From Eubacteriales bacterium (GTDB lineage Bacteria > Bacillota > Clostridia > Lachnospirales > Lachnospiraceae), in assembly GCA_030536565.1 (NCBI GenBank), contig JAUNPT010000015.1:7593-22988 (forward strand): a stretch of 15,396 nt of DNA, given 5' to 3'. The first letter of the stretch is position 1; each line of letters starts with the position of its first letter. The notes under the pieces were generated by a model, which saw nothing but the letters and a program-made list of their open reading frames with translations, did not search any database and was not told the origin of the DNA. The translations under genes were made by a program, and so were the position numbers. Shown in pieces: positions 1 to 5,730 of the stretch.

Positions 1-313
1 TACATGCAAAACGTATAATTGGTGTGTTGTCATTTTTCATACGTATTGTAATAATAAATGAAATAATAATTCCCAGTATCATAAGTGCTGCACTCAGCCC
101 AAATGCTAATAATATATTGCCTAAAATATCAGGGTCAAAATCTATCATGTAAGAGTGAATAACCATCATTGGCGTAACAAGATACAACAATAAATTAGAG
201 AAGATTTTTCTGTCCTCCAGTTTGACAATTTTTGTTTTCACTGCTATAAATCCTGCAAATATCAATACAAATAAAATAAATACCTGTTTAAAAGTAATCA
301 TTGCTAAGTCCAT
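1..313 (-). CDS. AEC (auxin efflux carrier) family transporter, N-terminal part, cut by window edge
   Basis: Partial gene: 104 codons read from an ATG at 311-313 and stay open to the window edge. The protein starts MDLAMITFKQVFILFVLIFA and shows about three hydrophobic segments in the visible part. The segment KIVKLEDRKIFSNLLLYLVT followed by a Pro in PMMV is typical of the first two helices of AEC/PIN-like permeases, which export or take up organic acids and similar anions. Its start overlaps the stop of the DUF1275 gene in the arrangement TAATG, with GGGAG seven bases upstream of the ATG, so the two are almost certainly one transcript and translationally coupled. The substrate cannot be read from this fragment. 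The AEC assignment is by pattern from the N-terminal third only. Confidence 0.75.
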   Translation of the reverse strand, partial: MDLAMITFKQVFILFVLIFAGFIAVKTKIVKLEDRKIFSNLLLYLVTPMMVIHSYMIDFDPDILGNILLAFGLSAALMILGIIISFIITIRMKNDNTPIIRFAC

Positions 314-999
314 TATAATTCTCCCTTGTCTTTTATTTTCTGTTCTCTGTCAATAAACATAATGAAAAATCCAGCTGCCAAAAACGCTGCGCTTCCTATT
401 ATGGCTTTTTCAGCAAATATCTCTACACATTTATTTCCAATTATTGCACCGGCTGCAAAACACACGATAATTCCATAAAAAAGCCCCGCTTTTTCTGCAT
501 GCGCTTTATCCTTTGTATGCCAGTAATCACAGAGTGCCTGAGTTGCTGTTCTTAAATTCCCAATGCACATGGTTGTTGCCATTCCATTTCCATTGATTTT
601 CCTAAAACTCTGAACCTGTATTCCACAGGCTAGAGATGTGACACTGTTAGCCAGCAGATTCCACGACTGCGGCATAAATGCCACACTGCATAAAAATACA
701 ATTTCAATTGTTACAGAAATCTGCCTCCAGTGCAGCAGACTGGCAATTCTAAGATAATGCCGGATTGTGGCCGCAATTGCAATTCCAAACGCAAACGCAA
801 TTACAGGCATTGCATACCTTGCCGCAATTTGCGGGTATCCCTCTGACATGCTTATCCCGAATAATAGAATATTCCCTGTCTGTGCATTGGCAAACACATG
901 ACCTCTGCATACATATGAATAGGCATCCATAAATCCGCCCGCTAAAGCAAGAACTATTCCAAGCTGTAAAGATTCTGAAATCTGTCTTTTCTGCGCCAT
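313..999 (-). CDS. DUF1275 (YoaK-like) family membrane protein
   Basis: A 228-aa integral membrane protein with six or so hydrophobic segments. The N-terminal block with GGFMDAYSY, RGHVFANAQTGNIL is the hallmark of DUF1275/YoaK proteins, as are the later SFRKINGNGMATTMCIGNLR and the closing hydrophobic helices. The length matches the family (about 220-240 aa). The function of this family is not established; a membrane transport role is often assumed only because of its topology. The ATG at 997-999 has AAGG seven bases upstream. A promoter lies at 1034-1061, and the next gene downstream (AEC transporter) overlaps the stop codon, so this is the first gene of a two-gene operon. Confidence 0.85.
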   Translation of the reverse strand: MAQKRQISESLQLGIVLALAGGFMDAYSYVCRGHVFANAQTGNILLFGISMSEGYPQIAARYAMPVIAFAFGIAIAATIRHYLRIASLLHWRQISVTIEIVFLCSVAFMPQSWNLLANSVTSLACGIQVQSFRKINGNGMATTMCIGNLRTATQALCDYWHTKDKAHAEKAGLFYGIIVCFAAGAIIGNKCVEIFAEKAIIGSAAFLAAGFFIMFIDREQKIKDKGEL

Positions 1000-1033
1000 T
1001 TAATAACCTTACCTTTCCTGCTTTTCTACTAAA

Positions 1034-1061
1034 CATATACCCTATGCACCTTTTACGTCAA
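1034..1061 (-). promoter_or_regulatory. Putative sigma-A promoter for the DUF1275-AEC operon
   Basis: On the minus strand, TTGACG (1056-1061) is followed after 16 bases by TATATG (1034-1039), about 35 bases before the DUF1275 start. The spacer is one base short of optimal and the -10 deviates from TATAAT at the last two positions, so strength is probably moderate. It lies downstream of the eda terminator, as expected for an independent unit. Confidence 0.5.
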
Positions 1062-1104
1062 TATCCCATATGCTGCATTTTATGTTCGCAATTACATACA
1101 CACT

Positions 1105-1140
1105 AAAAAGAGGCATTAGAAATTATCCAATGCCTCTTTT
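1105..1140 (-). terminator. Intrinsic terminator of eda (possibly bidirectional)
   Basis: A perfect 12-bp stem, AAAAGAGGCATT (1106-1117) with AATGCCTCTTTT (1129-1140), and an 11-base loop. Read on the minus strand the stem ends in a run of T, and it starts 28 bases after the eda stop codon. The A/T-symmetric ends would also permit termination from the other strand. Confidence 0.85.
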
Positions 1141-1168
1141 ATCAAATTACTATTATTTAATTCAGTAA

Positions 1169-1810
1169 TTACTTATTACGGATTTTCTTTACTAACTGAA
1201 CAGCTTCTTCTGTCATTTCCTTAATCTTGCCAAATTCACCAGCCTTGATTAAGTCTCCCTTAACCATCCAGCTTCCACCACAACAGAAAATCTTGCTGCA
1301 CTCAAGATATTCTGAAATGTTCTTAGCATTAATTCCGCCTGTAGGCATAATTCTTACAGATGTATAAGCAGCTGTCATAGCCTTAATCATAGCAAGTCCA
1401 CCAGCAGCTTCAGCTGGGAAGAACTTAACCCTTGTTAATCCACGCTTAACAGCCTGAGCTAACTCTGAAGGTGTTACAATACCTGGGCATACCTCAATGT
1501 TCTTTGAGATACAGTAATCAACTACTTCTGGATCAAAACCTGGGCTTACGATGATTGAAGCACCAGCAGCTACAGCACGGTCAACCTGCTCTGTTGTAAG
1601 AACTGTTCCGGCTGCGATGAGCATTTCTGGATATGCCTCATGCATTAAACGGATTGACTCCTCAGCTGCTTCTGTTCTAAATGTGACCTCTGCACATGGA
1701 AGTCCGCCTTCAACCAAAGCCTTAGCTAATGGAAGAGCATCCTTTACATCGTTTAATACTACTACAGGAATTACGCCTAATTCTTCAAACTTATCTGCTA
1801 CAGTATTCAT
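1169..1810 (-). CDS. eda: 2-dehydro-3-deoxy-6-phosphogluconate (KDPG) / KHG aldolase
   Basis: A 213-aa class I aldolase of the KDPG/KHG family, which cleaves KDPG to pyruvate and glyceraldehyde 3-phosphate in the Entner-Doudoroff and uronate pathways. The TIM-barrel motifs are in order: VIPVVVLNDV (13-22), catalytic Glu41 in AEVTFRT, AAGTVLT (66-72), SPGFDP (89-94), CPGIVTPSE (108-116), the Schiff-base lysine Lys129 in RVKFFPAE, and the phosphate-binding MPTGGI (155-160). The length is standard. The start ATG is preceded by AAAGGAGAA. It has its own promoter and terminator and no sugar-acid kinase or dehydratase beside it, so it is a free-standing gene here. A uronate (pectin-derived) rather than gluconate role is inference from the likely gut lifestyle. 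Confidence 0.95.
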   Translation of the reverse strand: MNTVADKFEELGVIPVVVLNDVKDALPLAKALVEGGLPCAEVTFRTEAAEESIRLMHEAYPEMLIAAGTVLTTEQVDRAVAAGASIIVSPGFDPEVVDYCISKNIEVCPGIVTPSELAQAVKRGLTRVKFFPAEAAGGLAMIKAMTAAYTSVRIMPTGGINAKNISEYLECSKIFCCGGSWMVKGDLIKAGEFGKIKEMTEEAVQLVKKIRNK

Positions 1811-1848
1811 AGTTTATATTTTCTCCTTTTATTAAAAATTCTTTTATA

Positions 1849-1878
1849 ATTATCGGCTTTTTGTGCATTGTTTGTCAA
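1849..1878 (-). promoter_or_regulatory. Putative sigma-A promoter of eda
   Basis: On the minus strand, a consensus -35 TTGACA (1873-1878), an 18-base spacer and GATAAT (1849-1854), placed about 40 bases before the eda start and downstream of the MerR-gene terminator. Confidence 0.6.
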
Positions 1879-1926
1879 GTCAATCTTGTTAATATTTGCC
1901 TATAACACAAAAAAATACACTATATA

Positions 1927-1995
1927 AAGAAATAAAAAGCAGCTAACGGCGTTCTGTCTCAAACAGAATCAGCCTCCTGCTGCTTTTTATTTCTT
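1927..1995 (-). terminator. Long compound stem-loop, probable terminator of the MerR-type gene
   Basis: A perfect 17-bp inverted repeat: the arms 1927-1943 and 1979-1995 contain AAATAAAAAGCAGC and its complement. They enclose a 35-base loop that itself holds a small hairpin, TTCTGT (1952-1957) with ACAGAA (1963-1968). On the minus strand the GC part of the stem is followed by a T-rich run, as in intrinsic terminators. It lies about 110 bases after the MerR-type gene stop and before the eda promoter. The branched loop is larger than usual for a terminator. Confidence 0.6.
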
Positions 1996-2106
1996 ACTAC
2001 CTTCTCCCCAAAGTACCTCCCAAAACCAGCATAAATGCTGTTCCGAACAAGTTGAATTATAAAGCCTTACACTATGTAAGAGTCAATAGTTTTACAAAAT
2101 ATATTT

Positions 2107-2940
2107 TTAATCTATATCTTCTACTGGAATGCCCATTAAAAGATACATCATATCCACATTATTCTCCAGCGCCCTTGTAATTACAACGCCTTTTACATCA
2201 CCCGCAATTTTAAGATTATTCTTTTTTATATATTTCAAATGATTGCCAAGCAGCTGCTCCCTTAAGGTTTCATCTGTATATTCCGGCATGTCTGCATACT
2301 TGACCGGAAGCTTAACCATTCCCATAACGGAGCGTTTTGTTGCATAATGCTCTGTGTACTCGTTACTTTCTATATTGTATTTTTCCATGTCAATATTTTT
2401 AATTGACCAGCCAATATTAATTGTTAATTTCCCAGCCTGAATATCCTCTTTTCTTATGATATAGATTCTTTGAACCTCCGGTGCATCATAAACAAACTGC
2501 TGAACCTTTTCCATTCGCCCGGGCTCATTAAGCAGACGCTCACCTGACTGATATAATACATATGTCTGGTTAACACAGTCTTTTTCATATATGTTATGCA
2601 GTCCTCTGGCTTTTTCCATCAATACCAAATCGTCTTTGATTCTGTGACGTACGTATGTCAGATATTCTATCTTTTCGTCCATTGCTTTCAAACGATTTCT
2701 ATATGCATCTATAGTATCCTTAAGGTCATATTTCTGCATTTCATCCAGTTCTTCATGTGAGAATCCATATTTTCTCAATAATCCCGCATTTACAATTCCA
2801 AATACACAATCCTCACTGTAATATCTGTAGGAAGTATTCTCATCTCTAACAGCATGAATATATCCTTTTTCCTCATATCTCCTTACCGTATTAGTTGAAA
2901 CATTCAATAATTTTGCCAATTCACTTGTTTTGTACTTCAT
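2107..2940 (-). CDS. MerR-family transcriptional regulator with C-terminal effector-binding-like domain
   Basis: A 277-aa protein. Residues 1-45 form a MerR winged helix-turn-helix: TSELAKLLNVSTNTVRRYEE, followed by GYI and SYRYYSE, the usual wing. Residues about 60-110 are a charged helix rich in Lys and Glu, the dimerising coiled coil. The remaining 160 or so residues, including YVLYQSGERLLNEP and a late VVITRALENNVDMMYLL, look like a GyrI/effector-binding type domain as in multidrug-sensing MerR proteins, though I can only assign this by size and position. The start ATG has GGAGAAG upstream. A near-consensus promoter drives it, divergent to the DUF3892 gene, which is a candidate target. 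No efflux pump or other usual partner is adjacent. The ligand is unknown. Confidence 0.85.
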   Translation of the reverse strand: MKYKTSELAKLLNVSTNTVRRYEEKGYIHAVRDENTSYRYYSEDCVFGIVNAGLLRKYGFSHEELDEMQKYDLKDTIDAYRNRLKAMDEKIEYLTYVRHRIKDDLVLMEKARGLHNIYEKDCVNQTYVLYQSGERLLNEPGRMEKVQQFVYDAPEVQRIYIIRKEDIQAGKLTINIGWSIKNIDMEKYNIESNEYTEHYATKRSVMGMVKLPVKYADMPEYTDETLREQLLGNHLKYIKKNNLKIAGDVKGVVITRALENNVDMMYLLMGIPVEDID

Positions 2941-2986
2941 GTTATCTTCTCCAAATAATATGTTTATTAATTATCAAAGTCATTTC

Positions 2987-3015
2987 ATTATAGTACTTTC
3001 TACCTATTTTTTCAA
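2987..3015 (-). promoter_or_regulatory. Strong sigma-A promoter of the MerR-type regulator gene
   Basis: Minus strand: TTGAAA (3010-3015), a 17-base spacer and a perfect TATAAT (2987-2992), 47 bases before the ATG. The spacer is the normal 17 bases rather than the stretched 19-20 bases of MerR-activated promoters, so activation by DNA untwisting is not expected here. Confidence 0.75.
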
Positions 3016-3043
3016 CATATCCCGGCAAATCCTTTTTGCGATA

Positions 3044-3073
3044 TTGCAACAACTCAGCCATGCCATTCATAAT
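3044..3073 (+). promoter_or_regulatory. Weak candidate promoter for the DUF3892 gene
   Basis: Plus strand: TTGCAA (3044-3049), an 18-base spacer and CATAAT (3068-3073), about 70 bases before the start codon. It lies back-to-back with the MerR-type gene promoter, separated by 28 bases. Neither hexamer is consensus, and a second -10-like TATAGT at 3085-3090 lacks a good -35. Confidence 0.25.
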
Positions 3074-3145
3074 CCTCCAGAATGTATAGTTTACTGCTTT
3101 GCCACTCATAATATTAACATCAATATATCAGGAGGTATGTATAAT

Positions 3146-3430
3146 ATGAACAAAATTCTTCCCATGATGGCCCTCGATGAGATTCCCGAGGCAAAACCAG
3201 ATGCAAAAAATATAATCGCACTGGTAAAATCCAGCGGCACCGTCACTGGATACCAGCTATCAGATGGCTCTGTCATTTCAAAGGAGGAAGGTATTTCCAT
3301 GGCAGGACGTGGAGAGATAAAAGGGGTTGGAATTGCCCATAAAAAAGATACTGTTTATCTTAAATCTCTGCCAGACGGAACAGAAAATAACAACCTCAGC
3401 CATCTTCCAACAATAAGCCACACATTTTAA
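3146..3430 (+). CDS. Small DUF3892-type protein
   Basis: A 94-aa protein and the only plus-strand gene in the window. The start is the ATG at 3146, ten bases after a perfect AGGAGG (3130-3135); the in-frame ATG at 3137 is only one base from that site and is unlikely to be used. From residue 22 it fits DUF3892: NIIALVKSSGTVTGYQLSDG, a segment with SKEEGISMAGRGEIKGVGIA, and the closing YLKSLPDG and NNLSHLP, which is the family signature. The family is small, cytosolic (no signal peptide or membrane segment here) and of unknown function. An extra N-terminal arm of about 20 residues precedes the domain. It diverges from the MerR-type regulator gene and converges on the HD-domain gene. Confidence 0.8.
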   Translation: MNKILPMMALDEIPEAKPDAKNIIALVKSSGTVTGYQLSDGSVISKEEGISMAGRGEIKGVGIAHKKDTVYLKSLPDGTENNNLSHLPTISHTF

Positions 3431-3455
3431 CAGTAAGCCGCACCCTTTAATAAAA

Positions 3456-3519
3456 AATGAGCTGTGTTCCATATGACGGGTGTAATGTGACAAATCAGTC
3501 CGTCAGAACACAACTCATT
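3456..3519. terminator. Shared bidirectional terminator between convergent genes
   Basis: Outer arms AATGAGCTGTGTTC (3456-3469) and GAACACAACTCATT (3506-3519) pair over 14 positions with one non-Watson-Crick position. An inner stem TGACGG/CCGTCA lies within the loop. The A-run at 3452-3457 gives a T-run on the minus strand, and the plus-strand side is followed by T-rich sequence. It lies 26 bases after the DUF3892 stop and 3 bases from the HD-gene stop, so it serves both. Confidence 0.75.
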
Positions 3520-3522
3520 CTA

Positions 3523-4179
3523 TTATAATACCTTTCGTCCATTTGCTGTAAGCTTGAATCTCATGCCAAACATCTCTGCGGCTCTCCTGCACATAACCAT
3601 TCTTCCTAAGAAAATCTCAAAATATTCATACATGGTACATATATTCTCATCAACCTGAAGATTAAGCGCTATAACATTCTTTTCCGGTTCTATTTTGAGC
3701 TTTGATTCTGTAACGGCATAATTCACGCGGTCATGTATGTCAAATGCAGCTTTATCTGTACTTCTCACCCTGTCCCTTCTCACGTCAGTTTTATCCGCAA
3801 TAATCAATGCTGCAGATACAGGGTCTACTGCTCCGCCTGTAGACTCGTCATGATTTCCAATTGCAGATACTATTATAACCCTGTCCTCCAATGGCAAATC
3901 TGTCTTTTTTAATATATCATTGGCAAGCAGTGCGCCATATTCCGCATGATGTACCCTGTTTATTGCGTTACCTATGTCATGCATAAAACCTGCAATCTTT
4001 ACAAGTTCAATATCATGCTTAGGATACTTAAGTGCATTTAAAATCATTGCCGCATGCTCTGCTACTATAGTCGTGTGAATCTGGGAATGATCTGTATATC
4101 CCAGCACTCCCAAATTAGCATCTCCTTTGTTAATATATGCCATTATTTCAGGATTTTTTCTTAAATCTTCATATCTCAA
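3523..4179 (-). CDS. HD-domain phosphohydrolase
   Basis: A 218-aa HD-superfamily metal-dependent phosphohydrolase. The metal-binding set is visible: His31 or His35, the doublet His67-Asp68 in GFMHDIGN, His77-His78 in NRVHHAEYGA, His110-Asp111 in IGNHDES, and Asp129 in IIADKTDVRRDRVR. Such proteins hydrolyse phosphomonoesters or nucleotides; the substrate is not evident. The start is a TTG at 4177-4179 with AGGGAG eight bases upstream; the first ATG in frame (codon 13) would cut into the domain and lacks a ribosome site. It begins 30 bases after the PIN-PhoH gene with no terminator between, so the two are likely co-transcribed, suggesting a nucleic-acid or nucleotide-related role. No membrane segment is seen. 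Confidence 0.8.
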   Translation of the reverse strand: MRYEDLRKNPEIMAYINKGDANLGVLGYTDHSQIHTTIVAEHAAMILNALKYPKHDIELVKIAGFMHDIGNAINRVHHAEYGALLANDILKKTDLPLEDRVIIVSAIGNHDESTGGAVDPVSAALIIADKTDVRRDRVRSTDKAAFDIHDRVNYAVTESKLKIEPEKNVIALNLQVDENICTMYEYFEIFLGRMVMCRRAAEMFGMRFKLTANGRKVL

Positions 4180-4209
4180 ATATCCAATCTCCCTTTAAAT
4201 ATAATAATT

Positions 4210-5583
4210 CTAAAGCCGCTTTACAGCGTCCATGGCGAGAACTGAGCGTTCACACTCATCTGCCGACATCGTAATCTGCCAGCACAATTTTGAACCTTTC
4301 ATATGCTTTGCTGCATAGCTTAATCCGTTTGTACGCTCATCAATAAATGGCTTATCAATCTGGTTTGGGTCGCCAAGCAAAACAATCTTAGTTCCCTTTC
4401 CAGCCCTTGTAATAATTCCTTTAACCTGATTAGGCGTCATATTCTGAGCTTCATCAATAATAAGATAGGTCTTGGCAATTGAACGTCCTCTTATAAAATT
4501 AAGGGCTTCTGCCTGAATAATGCCGCGTTCAAAAATTTCAGCAATCTTATCACTAAGCAGCGTTTCATCTTCATATCTGCTCTGTTCATCTGAATCTAAA
4601 AGCTGTTCAAGATTATCCACAATAGGCCGCATAAGCGGCGCAATCTTTTCCTGCTCTCCACCCGGCAGAAATCCAATATCATCATCAAACTGGGCATTAG
4701 GACGGCATACTATAATCCTTCTATACTCGCTGTTGGGATTGTTAAATACCTTTTCCATTCCAACTGCCAGTGAATAAAATGTCTTTGCGGTCCCTGCCAT
4801 TCCATTTATAATAACCAGCGGTGCTTCCTCTGCATCTGCCATTAAAGCTTCCTGCATAAAGTATTGTCCAACATTTCTAGGTGAAACCCCATATGGCTTA
4901 CTCTTTTTATATTCCAATGGAACAGCTTTTTTTCCTGACACTCTTCCAAGCAGTGTTTTTTTTGCAGACTGGTCAGCCTTTAGTAATAAAAATTCATTCT
5001 CTACCAATGAAACTGGCATTGGTTCACCATTTTCATCTACCTGATATATATCAGTGACCGAAACGCCTTTTTTCTTAAAATCTTTGACAAGCTCCTCTGG
5101 AATGTATGCTTCACATCTTCCAGTGTACCTTGCGTCCCCCTCCGTAATCTGCTCAGTTGTGAAGTCTTCTGCCTTGACACCTATAATCTGAGCCTTTAAG
5201 CGCAGCACCAAATCCTTAGTAACTAAAATGACCTGTGTATTTAACTCTTCTGATAATCCTTTACAGACTTTAAGAATTCTGTTATCCGGCTTATTATCCG
5301 GCAAATCCTCTGGCAGATTTACATTCACATAATTCTTTTCTATCCTTAATGTTCCGCCCCTATCTAACCTGACACCCTCTAAAAGATTACCCAGAGCACG
5401 ATAACCCTCCAGGCTTCTAACAGCCGCTCTGGCACTGGCTCCTTTGTCTCCCTCAGATTTTTTAAGTCCGTCCAGCTCCTCAACAACAACTAACGGGATA
5501 ATCACATCATTATCCTCAAAGCATTCCACAGCATATGGAGCCTGAATAAATACATTAGTGTCAATTACATAGGTTTTTTTCAT
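4210..5583 (-). CDS. PIN domain-PhoH family ATPase fusion (YlaK-like)
   Basis: A 457-aa two-domain protein. The N-terminal PIN nuclease domain (about 1-145) starts KKTYVIDTNVFIQAP with Asp8, followed by Glu35-Glu36 in VVVEELDGLKK, Asp96/Asp100, and Asp124 in VTKDL, the acidic cluster of PIN RNases. The C-terminal PhoH ATPase (about 235-457) has Walker A NGMAGTAKTF (260-269), CRPNAQFDDDIGFLPG (293-308) and Walker B YLIIDEAQN (373-381), then LLGDPNQID. This is the PhoH2/YlaK architecture, thought to be an ATP-dependent RNA helicase-ribonuclease. Walker A has Ala where Gly is usual before the Lys. The ATG at 5581-5583 with AGGTG six bases upstream was chosen over an in-frame TTG at 5596-5598 that lacks a ribosome site. 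The HD-domain gene follows. Confidence 0.88.
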   Translation of the reverse strand: MKKTYVIDTNVFIQAPYAVECFEDNDVIIPLVVVEELDGLKKSEGDKGASARAAVRSLEGYRALGNLLEGVRLDRGGTLRIEKNYVNVNLPEDLPDNKPDNRILKVCKGLSEELNTQVILVTKDLVLRLKAQIIGVKAEDFTTEQITEGDARYTGRCEAYIPEELVKDFKKKGVSVTDIYQVDENGEPMPVSLVENEFLLLKADQSAKKTLLGRVSGKKAVPLEYKKSKPYGVSPRNVGQYFMQEALMADAEEAPLVIINGMAGTAKTFYSLAVGMEKVFNNPNSEYRRIIVCRPNAQFDDDIGFLPGGEQEKIAPLMRPIVDNLEQLLDSDEQSRYEDETLLSDKIAEIFERGIIQAEALNFIRGRSIAKTYLIIDEAQNMTPNQVKGIITRAGKGTKIVLLGDPNQIDKPFIDERTNGLSYAAKHMKGSKLCWQITMSADECERSVLAMDAVKRL

Positions 5584-5625
5584 ATTAGCACCTGCCAATC
5601 TTATTTATTTGCAAATGTTCACTCC

Positions 5626-5648
5626 AAAAAAGCAGCAAACACCTGCTT
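5626..5648 (-). terminator. Intrinsic terminator downstream of the GH95 gene
   Basis: Minus strand: stem AAGCAG (5643-5648) with CTGCTT (5630-5635), a 7-base loop, then a T-run (5626-5630). It lies about 80 bases after the GH95 stop and ends that operon. The 5584-5730 interval otherwise holds only a TATAAT-like box (5663-5668, minus strand) with no convincing -35. If that box starts transcripts, the hairpin would lie in the PIN-PhoH gene leader. Confidence 0.65.
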
Positions 5649-5730
5649 CTACCATAAGATTATATTCCAACAGAAAAATAAACTATCATCATTCTCTGAA
5701 ATGCATGTAACTTTTGTGTAAAATATCTTT

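Noticed and set aside
749..1036. 95-aa minus-strand ORF overlapping the DUF1275 gene
   Set aside because: It overlaps the well-supported DUF1275 gene in another frame, has Cys-rich low-quality sequence and no ribosome site.
3137..3145. Alternative DUF3892 start at the ATG at 3137, or the long upstream extension of the frame to 2930
   Set aside because: The ATG at 3137 is one base from the AGGAGG; the extension back to 2930 overlaps the MerR-type gene start and both promoters.
4520..4777. Plus-strand ORFs inside PIN-PhoH, GH95, ABC-F and mgtE (for example 4520-4777, 5882-6217, 10262-10612, 11995-12384)
   Set aside because: All are antisense shadows of strongly supported minus-strand genes, Ser/Phe/Ile-rich and without ribosome sites.
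5584..5598. TTG start five codons upstream for the PIN-PhoH gene
   Set aside because: AGGTG precedes the ATG at 5583 at proper distance, and PIN domains of this family begin at MKKTYVIDTN-like sequence.
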